DNA of 64,000 bases from Sporomusa silvacetica DSM 10669. GTDB taxonomy: Bacteria; Bacillota; Negativicutes; Sporomusales; Sporomusaceae. The notes below the pieces were generated by a model that saw nothing but the letters and a program-made list of their open reading frames with translations, ran no database searches and was not told where the DNA came from. Of this stretch, positions 1-8,874 are shown in pieces; the first letter of the stretch is position 1, and every line of letters starts with the position of its first letter. Made by a program: the position numbers and the translations under genes. The DNA lies in the NCBI RefSeq assembly GCF_002257705.1, contig NZ_LSLK01000074.1, forward strand, positions 62,001 to 126,000, given 5' to 3'.

Positions 1-446
1 CGGATCCCCGCAAAACCGCCAAGCGGCCGACTGAGCCAAGTAGCATACTCTGGTAAGAAGTACGGTAATGCAGCAACTCCCGCTAACAGGGTAACTAGTC
101 CCCAGCAAGTAAACAGCACCTTTTGCCCCGGGTTATAGCGCCCATAATTCGGGTGATGCTCAGTGATAAACAACGCGTATCGAAAGAAGCTGCGCAGGTT
201 GGGAAAATCATGCGGCGTAAATAGTACTTCGGTATATTTACCGGTAACAAAATAGTAGTAACTCTGCCCCCATAAATTTAATATAAGTATAATACCGGCA
301 ATAGTATGTGTTTTACGTATTACGCCATAAGATAGCGTCCCCCAGGGGTCATGCAGATACATTCCTGTTGCAACAAGATAGCTAATGGTAAGAGCCATAA
401 TCCAGTGAAAAATACGCACAGGCAAGGGATGTAATAATAGTTTCAT
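1..446 (-). CDS. cytochrome b561-type membrane protein (partial, runs off the window)
   Basis: Translating the minus strand from the ATG at 446 gives an open frame to the window edge. It begins MKLLLHPLPVRIFHW, typical of b-type cytochrome subunits of Ni,Fe-hydrogenases and related dehydrogenases. Early His residues (positions 6 and 14) and a second His pair near RKTHTIAG fit haem ligands, and several hydrophobic helices follow. The family passes electrons from a periplasmic enzyme to quinone or menaquinone. The partner enzyme would lie outside the window. The only good ribosome binding sequence is the GGGGGA in the 3' arm of the preceding hairpin (453-476). Family is moderately sure; specific partner unknown. 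Confidence 0.7.
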   Translation of the reverse strand, partial: MKLLLHPLPVRIFHWIMALTISYLVATGMYLHDPWGTLSYGVIRKTHTIAGIILILNLWGQSYYYFVTGKYTEVLFTPHDFPNLRSFFRYALFITEHHPNYGRYNPGQKVLFTCWGLVTLLAGVAALPYFLPEYATWLSRPLGGFAGI

Positions 447-452
447 AAAAAT

Positions 453-476
453 AAAATCCCCCAATTGGGGGATTTT
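453..476 (-). terminator. perfect palindromic terminator between speD and the cytochrome gene
   Basis: A perfect inverted repeat (AAAATCCCCC / GGGGGATTTT, AATT centre) starts 8 bases after the speD stop. On the minus strand it is followed by TTTTATTTTT, so it is a good intrinsic terminator. Its 3' arm also supplies the only SD-like sequence for the gene starting at 446. Confidence 0.75.
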
Positions 477-483
477 AATGTAC

Positions 484-1329
484 TCATAATTTCAAATTGA
501 CTTTGGGAATATTTTTCCCATAAAAAATCTCAGCCATTTCTTTTTTGAGACGTTGTTTAATTTTTTTCTTCTCGCCAGCCATGAGTTCTTTTTTGGCGGT
601 TCCAAATAAATAATTATCCAGGTCAAATTCTTTTAATAACATCTTGGTGTGGAAAATGTTTTCTTGATAGACATTAACATCAATCATTTGGTACATGTCC
701 CGATTTTCGCTGGAAATATAGTTTTGGATAGAATTTATTTTATGATCAATAAAATACTTTTTGCCATTCACATCGCGGGTAAAACCTCGCACCCGGTAAT
801 CGATGGCCGTAATATCAGGCTGGAAAGTATTAATCAGAAAGTTCAAGGCCTTCAGCGGCGAAATATGACCGCATGTCGATACATCAATATCTGCCCGGAA
901 GGTGCTGATACCTTCATCTGGATGGCTTTCAGGATAGGTGTGGACAGTAATGTGGCTTTTATCCAGGTGGCAGACAACAGCTTCTGATTTAGACTCACTG
1001 TTAAGTTCACACTCCCCGCACTCCTCGCTGGTTACGGGCTCTCCCGGTTGATTAACCGGCTCTTCCGAAATCAGCATGGTAACACTGGCACCCTGGGGAT
1101 CATAATCCTGCTTGGCAATATTTAAGATATTAGCTCCAATTATATTGGCCACTTCTGTTAGAATATTGGTCAACCGTTCAGCACTATATTCCTCATCAAT
1201 ATACTCAATATAAGAATGACGATGCTGCGGCGTCTTCGCATAACAGATATCATACATATTAAAGCTGAGTGTCTTAGTAAGATTATTAAAACCATACAGT
1301 TTTAGTTTTTTAATTGCTTTAATTTCCAT
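484..1329 (-). CDS. speD: S-adenosylmethionine decarboxylase proenzyme (E. coli-type SpeD)
   Basis: This is the pyruvoyl enzyme that decarboxylates S-adenosylmethionine to supply aminopropyl groups for spermidine synthesis. The protein matches E. coli-type SpeD along its length: KLKLYGFNNLTKTLSFNMYD at the N-terminus, the self-cleavage motif DKSHITVHTYPE (Ser becomes the pyruvoyl group), FRADIDVSTCG, and VNVYQENIFHTKML near the C-terminus. It has a slightly longer Cys/Glu-rich insert just before the cleavage region (EECGECELNSESKSEA). I chose the ATG at 1329 because GGAGAAGG lies 9 bases upstream; a longer GTG-started frame would run through that SD. No spermidine synthase is adjacent. Confidence 0.93.
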   Translation of the reverse strand: MEIKAIKKLKLYGFNNLTKTLSFNMYDICYAKTPQHRHSYIEYIDEEYSAERLTNILTEVANIIGANILNIAKQDYDPQGASVTMLISEEPVNQPGEPVTSEECGECELNSESKSEAVVCHLDKSHITVHTYPESHPDEGISTFRADIDVSTCGHISPLKALNFLINTFQPDITAIDYRVRGFTRDVNGKKYFIDHKINSIQNYISSENRDMYQMIDVNVYQENIFHTKMLLKEFDLDNYLFGTAKKELMAGEKKKIKQRLKKEMAEIFYGKNIPKVNLKL

Positions 1330-1486
1330 CTTGATCGTCCTTCTCCTCACTGAAATGATTGACTATATCCAAAGCACCATACTGTTTCGAATACAACACC
1401 TGTCTGCACCAACAAGAGCAACGAAAAATCCTTTAACGATTATACCACAACCAAGCTAAAAGTATAGCGGTTTACCGAAAATTTTT

Positions 1487-1513
1487 AGACCTGCAGCCTA
1501 CAGCCACAGGTCT
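1487..1513 (-). terminator. hairpin downstream of the DUF2156 gene
   Basis: The inverted repeat AGACCTG / CAGGTCT lies about 30 bases past the stop at 1544 on the minus strand. It is followed by AAAAATTTT rather than a clean T-run, so it is a weak terminator candidate. Confidence 0.4.
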
Positions 1514-1543
1514 CTTACAATAGTTTACCCGATAGCTGGGTTA

Positions 1544-2449
1544 CTATTTTAGGATAGCAATAAATTTTTCTACCATTTTCACTGGACAATACGATTCCTT
1601 GGCTTTGCGCAACCCCTCTAATCCCATATCCTCCTCACGATTGATATATGACAGTTTTCGCCAGGCATTGGCACTAAATTGTTGATTAATCACCGGATAA
1701 ACACCACGAATATCCGGATTGGCCTTTTCGACGTGGATAACCGCAGTATCACTGTTTAGTTGCTCACCAAAGCTAAAAGCCTCCACTTTTTCATCAATAT
1801 AAATTAAGCCGCCAGTCAGCTTAAGCTCGTTCCAATGGATAAGCACTTCAATAATCGCATCCCGCTCCCCTTTTAGCATCGCATCGTCATCACAGCCTTT
1901 TTTTCTACACCACTCCAGTTGGGTCTCAACACAGCGCGGCACCCACTCGGATGTCAACGCGATATACTGATAGTTACTGTAATTGCGGAGAAAACTATTA
2001 ACATGATTTTTCTTACTATGATATTTACGGCCTTTTAATTCAATCAAATCCTTGCTATTATAAACATAATCGTAATTGTCCCGGTCAGCGGTAATAGCAA
2101 ACTTCCCTGGTCGCCATTTTTCGAGGATGTCTATCATAAATTTTTCTATCCCCGATAGTTTAAAAACCTGGTTATTTTCTGTACAATAACCAGCCATTTC
2201 CGCAAGGATTCTTTCTATCCCGGCGTCAGGGCCAAACGGCTGCAGCATAAACTGTTTCTCACCGCGACCAGCCTTAATAACCAAGTAGCCATCTACTTCC
2301 GCCCATTTAATGGAATATAAATTGCGCCACATATATAAATTAGTGAAATTATAATGAGCATTTTCGTAACGGCGCTGACTAAAACACTTATCAAACAAAG
2401 CTTTTTGCTCCAACGAAATATCCTGGAAATTGATACTAAGACCCCCCAA
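1544..2449 (-). CDS. DUF2156 family protein (acyl/aminoacyltransferase-like fold)
   Basis: The 301-residue protein has the features of the DUF2156 / phosphatidylglycerol lysyltransferase C-terminal family, a tandem GNAT-like fold: HYNFTNLYMWR near the N-terminus, a central basic KGRKYHSKKNHVNSFLRNY, and a C-terminal VYPVINQQFS...YINREEDMG block followed by LRKAKESY. There are no membrane helices, so it is not a full MprF. Substrate is unknown; family members transfer aminoacyl or acyl groups. The start is uncertain: TTG at 2449 fits the length of relatives, but I see no clear SD. It stands alone between two hairpins. Confidence 0.75.
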   Translation of the reverse strand: MGGLSINFQDISLEQKALFDKCFSQRRYENAHYNFTNLYMWRNLYSIKWAEVDGYLVIKAGRGEKQFMLQPFGPDAGIERILAEMAGYCTENNQVFKLSGIEKFMIDILEKWRPGKFAITADRDNYDYVYNSKDLIELKGRKYHSKKNHVNSFLRNYSNYQYIALTSEWVPRCVETQLEWCRKKGCDDDAMLKGERDAIIEVLIHWNELKLTGGLIYIDEKVEAFSFGEQLNSDTAVIHVEKANPDIRGVYPVINQQFSANAWRKLSYINREEDMGLEGLRKAKESYCPVKMVEKFIAILK

Positions 2450-2555
2450 ATATGTTCAATACTGCTAAACTTAAGCAGAAATATCCGCATATTATTTTTA
2501 ATTAATACCCTCTATTATATGCTTGTTACAAGCAAGACGCAACAAAAGACGGAGG

Positions 2556-2586
2556 TGATAAGAAAGCTGTACTTTCTGTTGGGACG
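2556..2586 (-). repeat. fragment of the family B structured repeat
   Basis: GATAAGAAAGCTGTACTTTC followed by TGTTGGGAC resembles the terminator-proximal hairpin of the family B repeats at 30191 and 30779. As in those, it sits just past a hairpin (2592-2642) when read on the minus strand. Only this hairpin part is present. Confidence 0.45.
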
Positions 2587-2591
2587 GTGAA

Positions 2592-2642
2592 GAACGGTTC
2601 TTGTCTGCTGGATTCATAAACCAGCACAAACAAGAACCGTTC
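2592..2642. terminator. long hairpin downstream of the VOC gene
   Basis: A 13-bp inverted repeat (GAACGGTTCTTGT / ACAAGAACCGTTC) with an inner TGCTGG/CCAGCA stem begins 8 bases past the VOC stop. The T-rich flank (CTTTTTATT) is on the plus-strand side, so it would be the stronger terminator in that direction; minus-strand read-through would meet a hairpin without a clean U-run. Confidence 0.6.
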
Positions 2643-2649
2643 CTTTTTA

Positions 2650-3018
2650 TTACAGACTTTGTACAAATTCCAATCGTTCATCATCAGGCCCGGCAAAAAA
2701 TAGAATTTTTTTGCCGCTAACCACCTTGGGCTGATCAAATAATAACGTCACATTATGCTGCCGGAGCTTGTCCATTTCGGCAGCAATATCAGTTACCGCA
2801 AAGGCAATATGATCAACAATACCCGCACCGCGTACCTTTACACTATCTTCTTGATATTGAATAAGCTCAATTGTTTGCTGACCTGCTTTGATAAATGCCA
2901 GGTGAACACGCTCATCCTGGTAACTCTCCTCTAACGCACATCCTAAAACAGTGGTGTAAAATTCCAGAGATTTGTCCATGTCTTTAACTACTATCCCGAT
3001 ATGAGCGACATTATACAT
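2650..3018 (-). CDS. VOC (glyoxalase/bleomycin-resistance fold) family protein
   Basis: This 122-residue protein opens with MYNVAHIGIVVKDMDKSLEFY and has the paired beta-alpha-beta-beta-beta units of the vicinal oxygen chelate fold. Likely metal ligands are His7, the Glu in IELIQY, His in IVDHIAFAV and Glu near the end (ERLEFVQSL). Relatives include lactoylglutathione lyase and methylmalonyl-CoA epimerase; the exact substrate cannot be read from sequence. ATG at 3018 follows a GGGGGG-type SD. It starts 19 bases after the purL stop and probably shares its transcript. A longer frame upstream overlaps purL and is not real coding. Confidence 0.8.
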   Translation of the reverse strand: MYNVAHIGIVVKDMDKSLEFYTTVLGCALEESYQDERVHLAFIKAGQQTIELIQYQEDSVKVRGAGIVDHIAFAVTDIAAEMDKLRQHNVTLLFDQPKVVSGKKILFFAGPDDERLEFVQSL

Positions 3019-3037
3019 ATAGGTTTCCCCCCTGCTA

Positions 3038-6000
3038 CTATTTAAAATAATTGACACCGGCGCTAAACAGACGCTGATCTTTGCTGCCTGGAATATTGAT
3101 GGCAACATGGTCGCCAATACGCTCAGAATGAGCCATTTTCCCAAGTATCCGCCCATCTGGGCTGGTGATAGACTCAATAGCATGGAAAGACCCATTGGGA
3201 TTAAAACTAGCGTCATAGGTAGCAAGGCCATCAAAATCAACATATTGAGTCGCGATTTGGCCATTAGCTGCCAATTGTGCAATTTCCTCAGCAGTGGCAT
3301 AAAAACGTCCCTCGCCATGCGAGGCAGGAATGGCAAATACTTCACCAGCCTCAACATTACTCAGCCATGGTGATAAAGTGGATACTACCTTAGTATTGAC
3401 CATACAGGAAACATGACGACCAATTTTATTAAACGTCAGCGTCGGACTATGCTCAGTTAAGTCCTGAATTTCGCCATAGGGAACCAACCCTAATTTAATA
3501 AGTGCCTGGAAACCGTTGCAGATGCCAAGCATCAGGCCGTCCCGTCGTTGCAACAGTTCAGTAACCGCTTCCTTTACCCGGGGATTGCGAAACATAGTGG
3601 CGATAAATTTACCTGAACCATCAGGCTCGTCGCCAGCGCTGAAACCGCCAGGCAACATGACAATCTGGGCACCAGCAATGCCCCTGGCAAGTGCCGCAAT
3701 TGATTCTTCAATATGAGTGCCAGAAAGGTTACGAATAACCAGTGATTCCGCAATGGCTCCAGCCTGCTCAAAAACCTTGATGGTATCATATTCACAATTG
3801 GTTCCGGGAAATACCGGAATAAGTACCCGTGGCTTAGCTATGGCTGCCCTTGGCCGCCGCTTGTTTCTTTCCGTATAAGCAGCAAAGCTTAGCGGTTGAC
3901 CGCTAATAAGCTCAGGGCGGGTAGGAAATACCTTCTCCAACGGCTGTTCCCAGGCAGCAAACGCTTCCTCTAAAGTTATCGTAACTTCATTAATGCAAAT
4001 AACCGGGCTTAGCGTTGTCTGGCCAAGTAACTGATATTCTATATTGCCAAACGCCTGGTTAAGATCTAGTCCGGCAGGTAGTTCGAGAACCAGCGAGCCA
4101 TAGTCTGGAGTAAACAGATCTTGGACAGCTACTTGTTTCCCAAACTCAATACCAATACGATTACCAAAGGTCATTTTGCTGACAGCCTCGGCAATACCGC
4201 CTGCTTTAATCGTATAAGCTGAACATATTTTGCCAGTTTGAGCAAGCTCCCTCACTTTGTCGTAGGCGACTGCTAAAGCGGCAAAATCGGGTAAATCCTC
4301 GTTGTCCCGACTAAGGCGGATAACAGCCACTTGGCTGCCAGCTTGCTTAAATTCCTGTGAGATTACTTCCCTTATGTCAACAGGTGTTACCGCAAACGCT
4401 ACCAGCGTCGGCGGCACAGTAAGCTCATTAAAGGAACCTGACATACTGTCCTTACCGCCAATTGCTGGAATACCGAGCTGTTGCTGCGCATAAAAGGCAC
4501 CTAGTAAGGCACTAAAGGGCTTGCCCCATTTGACGTTGTCTTGTCCCAGTTTTTCAAAATACTCCTGCAAGGTCAGCCGCACGGTCCGGAAATTACCGCC
4601 TAAGGCCACCACCTTGGCTACAGCCTCCACAATAGCATAGACAGCACCATGAAACGGACTCCAGCTTGAAAGATTGGGATTAAAGCCATAGGTCATGATT
4701 GTCCCAGTGGTAGTATTGCCTGATACCACTGGCAATTTAGCCACCATGCCTTCGGCAGGGGTAGCCTGGTGTTTGCCGCCAAACGGCATCAAGACAGTGC
4801 CTGCACCAATGCTGCTGTCAAAGCGCTCCGCCAGACCCTTTTGACTACCAACATTGATATTTTGCAGAGTCTTCAGCCATACGTCTTTGATATTTTGAGC
4901 AATTACATCACCCGCGATAGGCGTATCTGCAAAGTAACTATTACTAACTGGCGCAGTCACCTGTACGTTTGTATGCTGCTTGGCCCCATTGGTGTTTAAG
5001 AAATCACGGCTAAGGCTGACAATTGCCTTACCGCGCCACAACATAGTCAGGCGATTATCATCAGATACCTTAGCAACCAGAGTAGCCTCCAGATTCTCAG
5101 CATCAGCAGATTCAATAAATTTTTGCGCATTGTCAGCGGCAACCACTACCGCCATCCGCTCCTGGGACTCCGAGATAGCAAGTTCTGTCCCGTCAAGCCC
5201 CTCATATTTTTTGGGGACAGCATCCAAGTTAATCTCCAAACCATCGGTAAGTTCTCCAATGGCTACAGACACACCACCGGCACCAAAATCATTACAGCGT
5301 TTAATCATCATACTAACCGCACTATGACGGAATAACCGCTGGATTTTACGTTCTGTCGGTGGGTTACCCTTCTGGACTTCCGCGCCGCAAGTCTCCAGTG
5401 ATTCTTCCGTATGGGCTTTGGAGGAACCAGTAGCACCGCCACAACCGTCGCGTCCGGTACGACCGCCAACTAATAGGACGATATCGCCAGGCTCTGGTGC
5501 TTCACGAACAACCTGGTGTTTGGGAACAGCCGCCATAACAGCGCCGATTTCCATGCGTTTAGCAACATAGCCTTCATGATAAACTTCGGCCACTTGACCT
5601 GTTGCCAAACCAATTTGGTTACCGTAGGAGCTATAGCCAGCCGCCGCACTGGTGGTAATCTTACGCTGAGACAACTTGCCTGGCAGCGTACATTCCAGTG
5701 GCACACGCGGATCGGCGCTGCCGGTAACACGCATCGCCTGGTAGGCATAAGCACGGCCTGACAAAGGATCTCGAATACAACCCCCCAGACAGGTGGCCGC
5801 CCCCCCGAAGGGTTCAATCTCTGTGGGGTGATTATGTGTTTCATTTTTAAACATAACCAGCCAGTCTTCTGCCTGTCCATCAATATCAGCCTGCACAACA
5901 ATACTACAGGCATTAATTTCTTCTGATTCATCCAGATCTGTTAAGTGCCCCTGTTTTTTTAATTCTTTCATGGCAGTTGTGGCAATGTCCATCAAATTGA

Positions 6001-6820
6001 TATCACGTTCAGCCGCTTTTTCCCCATAAACATAATTCCTGGCTTTGCGATATTCTTCCCAAGCCTTGGTAATAGGCTGACTATAATGACCTGCTTCAAT
6101 TTCAACTTGTCCAATCTTGGTGTGAAAGGTGGTATGGCGACAATGATCTGACCAATAGGTATCAATAACTTTTATTTCGGTAATTGTCGGATCACGCTTT
6201 TCCGCATCACGAAAATAGGCCTGACAAAAAACCAAATCCTCCAGACTCATTGCCAGACCCCGCTCCTGTAAAAACTGGGTCAGTGCCGCCTGAGGCAGGT
6301 TGGTAAAGCCATCAAGTATAGCCACATCCTCCGGCATGGTAGTCGGCACCGCCAATGATGCCGGTTTTTCCAATAAAGCTTCCCTGGCCTCGACTGGGTT
6401 AATACAGTATTCCTTGATTTTAGTAAGGTCTGTTTCGGAAAGCTGTCCCCCTAACACCAGCACCTTGGCTGTACGAATCTCCGGACGTTCTTTCTGAGTA
6501 AGTATCTGGACAGACTGAGCCGCCCAATCGGCCCGTTGATCATATTGGCCTGGCAAATATTCCATAGCAAACACTTTTGCCCCGGCAGGCACAACAAATT
6601 GCTCAAGATAAACAACATCCACCGGCGGTTCAGAAAAAATAGTATGCAGGGAAGCGTCGAACTCAGCTTTGCTTATCCCACTAATGTCATACCGATGCAA
6701 AACACGCACTTCCGTCAAACCAGTTATCCCCAGATGGTGTTTTAGATCAGAATATATTCCTTCGGCCTCAACGGCAAAACCCGGTTTTTTCTCTACAAAT
6801 ATACGACGAACAGTGTTCAA
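3038..6820 (-). CDS. purL: phosphoribosylformylglycinamidine synthase, single-chain
   Basis: The 1260-residue enzyme performs the fourth step of de novo purine synthesis, converting FGAR, glutamine and ATP to FGAM. It is the large single-chain form: an N-terminal PurS-like part, two AIR-synthase-like halves (DTYWSDHCRHTTFHTK, NETHNHPTEIEPFGGAATC, GGKDSMSGSF) and a C-terminal class I glutaminase domain (FPGTNCEYD, nucleophile Cys in LGICNGFQ, His/Glu in ASHGEGRFY). The start is a TTG at 6820 with AAGGAGG 7 bases upstream. A VOC gene follows. No other pur gene is adjacent, unusual for purL but compatible with Negativicutes. Confidence 0.96.
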   Translation of the reverse strand: MNTVRRIFVEKKPGFAVEAEGIYSDLKHHLGITGLTEVRVLHRYDISGISKAEFDASLHTIFSEPPVDVVYLEQFVVPAGAKVFAMEYLPGQYDQRADWAAQSVQILTQKERPEIRTAKVLVLGGQLSETDLTKIKEYCINPVEAREALLEKPASLAVPTTMPEDVAILDGFTNLPQAALTQFLQERGLAMSLEDLVFCQAYFRDAEKRDPTITEIKVIDTYWSDHCRHTTFHTKIGQVEIEAGHYSQPITKAWEEYRKARNYVYGEKAAERDINLMDIATTAMKELKKQGHLTDLDESEEINACSIVVQADIDGQAEDWLVMFKNETHNHPTEIEPFGGAATCLGGCIRDPLSGRAYAYQAMRVTGSADPRVPLECTLPGKLSQRKITTSAAAGYSSYGNQIGLATGQVAEVYHEGYVAKRMEIGAVMAAVPKHQVVREAPEPGDIVLLVGGRTGRDGCGGATGSSKAHTEESLETCGAEVQKGNPPTERKIQRLFRHSAVSMMIKRCNDFGAGGVSVAIGELTDGLEINLDAVPKKYEGLDGTELAISESQERMAVVVAADNAQKFIESADAENLEATLVAKVSDDNRLTMLWRGKAIVSLSRDFLNTNGAKQHTNVQVTAPVSNSYFADTPIAGDVIAQNIKDVWLKTLQNINVGSQKGLAERFDSSIGAGTVLMPFGGKHQATPAEGMVAKLPVVSGNTTTGTIMTYGFNPNLSSWSPFHGAVYAIVEAVAKVVALGGNFRTVRLTLQEYFEKLGQDNVKWGKPFSALLGAFYAQQQLGIPAIGGKDSMSGSFNELTVPPTLVAFAVTPVDIREVISQEFKQAGSQVAVIRLSRDNEDLPDFAALAVAYDKVRELAQTGKICSAYTIKAGGIAEAVSKMTFGNRIGIEFGKQVAVQDLFTPDYGSLVLELPAGLDLNQAFGNIEYQLLGQTTLSPVICINEVTITLEEAFAAWEQPLEKVFPTRPELISGQPLSFAAYTERNKRRPRAAIAKPRVLIPVFPGTNCEYDTIKVFEQAGAIAESLVIRNLSGTHIEESIAALARGIAGAQIVMLPGGFSAGDEPDGSGKFIATMFRNPRVKEAVTELLQRRDGLMLGICNGFQALIKLGLVPYGEIQDLTEHSPTLTFNKIGRHVSCMVNTKVVSTLSPWLSNVEAGEVFAIPASHGEGRFYATAEEIAQLAANGQIATQYVDFDGLATYDASFNPNGSFHAIESITSPDGRILGKMAHSERIGDHVAINIPGSKDQRLFSAGVNYFK

Positions 6821-6896
6821 GGCAATACCTCCTTAAAAATACAGGCAAAGAATCTATGAAAACCAACTCCCAGCCTGGAATATTATTAGTATTGGA

Positions 6897-6987
6897 TAAG
6901 ATAAGACTTGGCTTGTGCCAAGTCCGTTAGGACGCCAGCAGAAGCCTTAGTCGTTCAATCCAGGGATAGTTTTACTTTCCACCTGGA
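6897..6987 (-). repeat. structured repeat family A, copy a
   Basis: Read on the plus strand: the hairpin GACTTGGC-TTGT-GCCAAGTC, then GTTAGGACGCCAGCAGAAGC, CTTAGTCGTTCAATCC and a GGATAGT/ACTTTCC unit inside an outer CCAG/CTGG pairing. The same order recurs at 24244, 24643 (inverted), 25522, 40357 and 54769. It lies between purL and pit, downstream of a truncated B-type copy. No ORF is present. Confidence 0.75.
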
Positions 6988-7035
6988 CAGGATATTATTA
7001 TCATTATAATGAGTTGGTAATTGAATGGCAAGTTG

Positions 7036-7098
7036 TAAGAAAGTTATGCATTCTATGAGCTTATCCAACTTTTAAGAAAGCAAACCTTTCTTTTAGGG
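7036..7098 (-). repeat. partial structured repeat family B copies
   Basis: CTTATCCAACTTTTAAGAAA with GCAAACCTTTCTTTTAGGG matches the terminator-proximal half of family B (30191, 30779). A shorter AAGAAAGTTATGCATTCT motif precedes it. It directly follows the pit terminator on the minus strand. The rest of 6821-7151 has no gene. Confidence 0.55.
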
Positions 7099-7099
7099 A

Positions 7100-7133
7100 A
7101 AAAAGCAGCCCCGCTTACGCCGAGCTGCTTTTG
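7100..7133 (-). terminator. intrinsic terminator of pit
   Basis: Stem AAAGCAGC / GCTGCTTT, 20 bases past the pit stop on the minus strand, followed by TTTTTT. Confidence 0.8.
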
Positions 7134-7151
7134 TAACTTATGATTTGAAGT

Positions 7152-8150
7152 TTAGATATGCATGAATAGCGATAAAAATTTATACATAAGTCCACTGGTT
7201 ATCGCGCTGAACGGAATAGTTAAAACCCAGGCAAACAGCATTTGCTGCGCCACACCCCACCGTACAGCCGTCAAGCGTTTAGAGGAGCCTACTCCCATAA
7301 TTGAACCAGATACCACATGGGTAGTACTTACTGGCAGGTGAAGATTAGTAGCCGCAAAAATAACAAGTGATGAGTTCAAATCAGCAGCAAAACCGGTAAT
7401 CGGTTCAAGCTTAAATATCTTGCCCCCCATTGTTTTAATGATTTTCCAGCCGCCAACAGCCGTACCGCAAGCCATTGCTGTCGCACAAGAAAATTTCACC
7501 CACAACGGAACCTCTAATGTCGGTATCTGTCCAGAACTTAAAAGCGCCAGCGTAATAATGCCCATAGCCTTTTGCGCATCATTCGAACCATGCGAAAATG
7601 ACATCATACTGGCAGATAAAAGCTGCATCTTTTTAAATCCGGTATTTAGTTTTCCTGGCTCGTACCTGCGGAAAATCCACATCATGGCAATCATGATAAC
7701 ATAACCGCCGGCCATAGCAAGCAGTGGTGATACCACTAGTGACAGTATAATTTTTTCAACACCAAAGACGTTAATAGCCTCAAATCCTGCCCCTACGGTT
7801 ACCGCCCCTAGAACGCCACCTACAAGCGCATGAGAGGAGCTGCTGGGAATACCAAACCACCAAGTAATCAAGTTCCAGACAATGGCCCCAAATAGTGCCG
7901 AAATTATAACCTGCTGGTTAACCATCGAGGCTGATTTCACCAAATCGCCACCGATAGTTTTAGCTACACCAGTACTATAGAGCGCCCCGGCAAAATTGAG
8001 AATAGCTGCCAACACGACGGCATATTGCGGTTCCAAAGCCCGGGTCGATACTGAGGTGGCAATCGCGTTGGCCGTATCATGAAATCCGTTGATATAATCA
8101 AATGCTAAGGCAAAAAATACTACGACGTAGAGTAACGTCAAATCAGGCAT
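7152..8150 (-). CDS. pit: PiT-family inorganic phosphate transporter
   Basis: The 332-residue polytopic membrane protein has the duplicated PiT signature: YINGFHDTANAIATSVSTRA in the N-terminal half and SFSHGSNDAQKAMGIITLAL in the C-terminal half. It imports phosphate as a metal-phosphate complex or by ion symport across the cytoplasmic membrane. It is short compared with E. coli PitA (about 500 residues) and lacks the long central loop, like most Firmicute versions. The start overlaps the end of the upstream DUF47 gene by 8 bases, indicating translational coupling. Confidence 0.93.
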   Translation of the reverse strand: MPDLTLLYVVVFFALAFDYINGFHDTANAIATSVSTRALEPQYAVVLAAILNFAGALYSTGVAKTIGGDLVKSASMVNQQVIISALFGAIVWNLITWWFGIPSSSSHALVGGVLGAVTVGAGFEAINVFGVEKIILSLVVSPLLAMAGGYVIMIAMMWIFRRYEPGKLNTGFKKMQLLSASMMSFSHGSNDAQKAMGIITLALLSSGQIPTLEVPLWVKFSCATAMACGTAVGGWKIIKTMGGKIFKLEPITGFAADLNSSLVIFAATNLHLPVSTTHVVSGSIMGVGSSKRLTAVRWGVAQQMLFAWVLTIPFSAITSGLMYKFLSLFMHI

Positions 8151-8772
8151 ATTTTACAATGACTCCCTTTAACAAATTCGCGATATCCTCGGAAATATCC
8201 AGTGTCTCTTCCAATTGAAGCAAAATTTCTTTCCACTTGATGATCTCAATAGAATCAGTGACTTCCCGAAACAACTTAGCCATTTCCTGGCGATACAGCT
8301 TGTCACCCAAAATCTCATACTCAATAATCTTGGCACAGCGTTCTTCAACTTTTTCCCGCTGCTTCTTGATTTCCGGTAAATAGGTAAATGCCTTGTCAAT
8401 TTGTTTAGACGCTTTGACAATAAGTGCCCCCAGTTCTCTGGCGCCTTCTGATGCAGTGCCTGCATTATATAACTCCATACGTTCAATAACTCCCTGGATA
8501 CAGTCAATCACATCATCCAGTTTGTGGGCAATAGCATAAATGTCCTCACGATCAAGTGGTGTAATAAAGGTCTTATGTAACAAGCCGATAATTTTGGCAG
8601 TATTTACATCGGCTCTTTTCTCAAGCTCATCTATCTGAATCATTAGTTCAGGTAAATCACCTTCTCGATTTAAAGCCACTTGTAGTACCTCAGCTGCATC
8701 GCGAATCAGTTGAGTGTTTTCCAAGAGATACCCGTAAAATTTTTCTTCACGCGGTTTTAAGCCAAATCCCAT
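8143..8772 (-). CDS. DUF47 / PhoU-like Pit accessory protein
   Basis: This 209-residue all-helical protein begins MGFGLKPREEKFYGYLLENT and carries the DUF47 pattern LDREDIYAIAHKLDDVIDCI, which coordinates metal in PhoU-like proteins. These proteins are cytoplasmic and almost always encoded next to PiT transporters, where they are thought to modulate transport. ATG at 8772 follows AGGAGG by 6 bases; a longer frame from TTG at 8787 would include the SD. It overlaps pit by 8 bases in a two-gene operon. Confidence 0.9.
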   Translation of the reverse strand: MGFGLKPREEKFYGYLLENTQLIRDAAEVLQVALNREGDLPELMIQIDELEKRADVNTAKIIGLLHKTFITPLDREDIYAIAHKLDDVIDCIQGVIERMELYNAGTASEGARELGALIVKASKQIDKAFTYLPEIKKQREKVEERCAKIIEYEILGDKLYRQEMAKLFREVTDSIEIIKWKEILLQLEETLDISEDIANLLKGVIVKYA

Positions 8773-8874
8773 ACATAGCCTCCTCAATTCGTCGGATTCA
8801 ATCTGATTATAGCATAAAACCCCGACCTTTGTTAACTAATTGTAAAAAAATGTTAAGATTCAGTTAATTCAATA

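Noticed and set aside
2354..2590. Plus-strand 78-residue ORF before the hairpin at 2592
   Set aside because: It overlaps the DUF2156 start, has no SD and an unlikely composition; the hairpin alone does not prove a plus-strand gene.
3107..6745. Many plus-strand ORFs opposite purL
   Set aside because: They lack SDs, have low-quality composition and lie entirely inside a clear 1260-residue purL.
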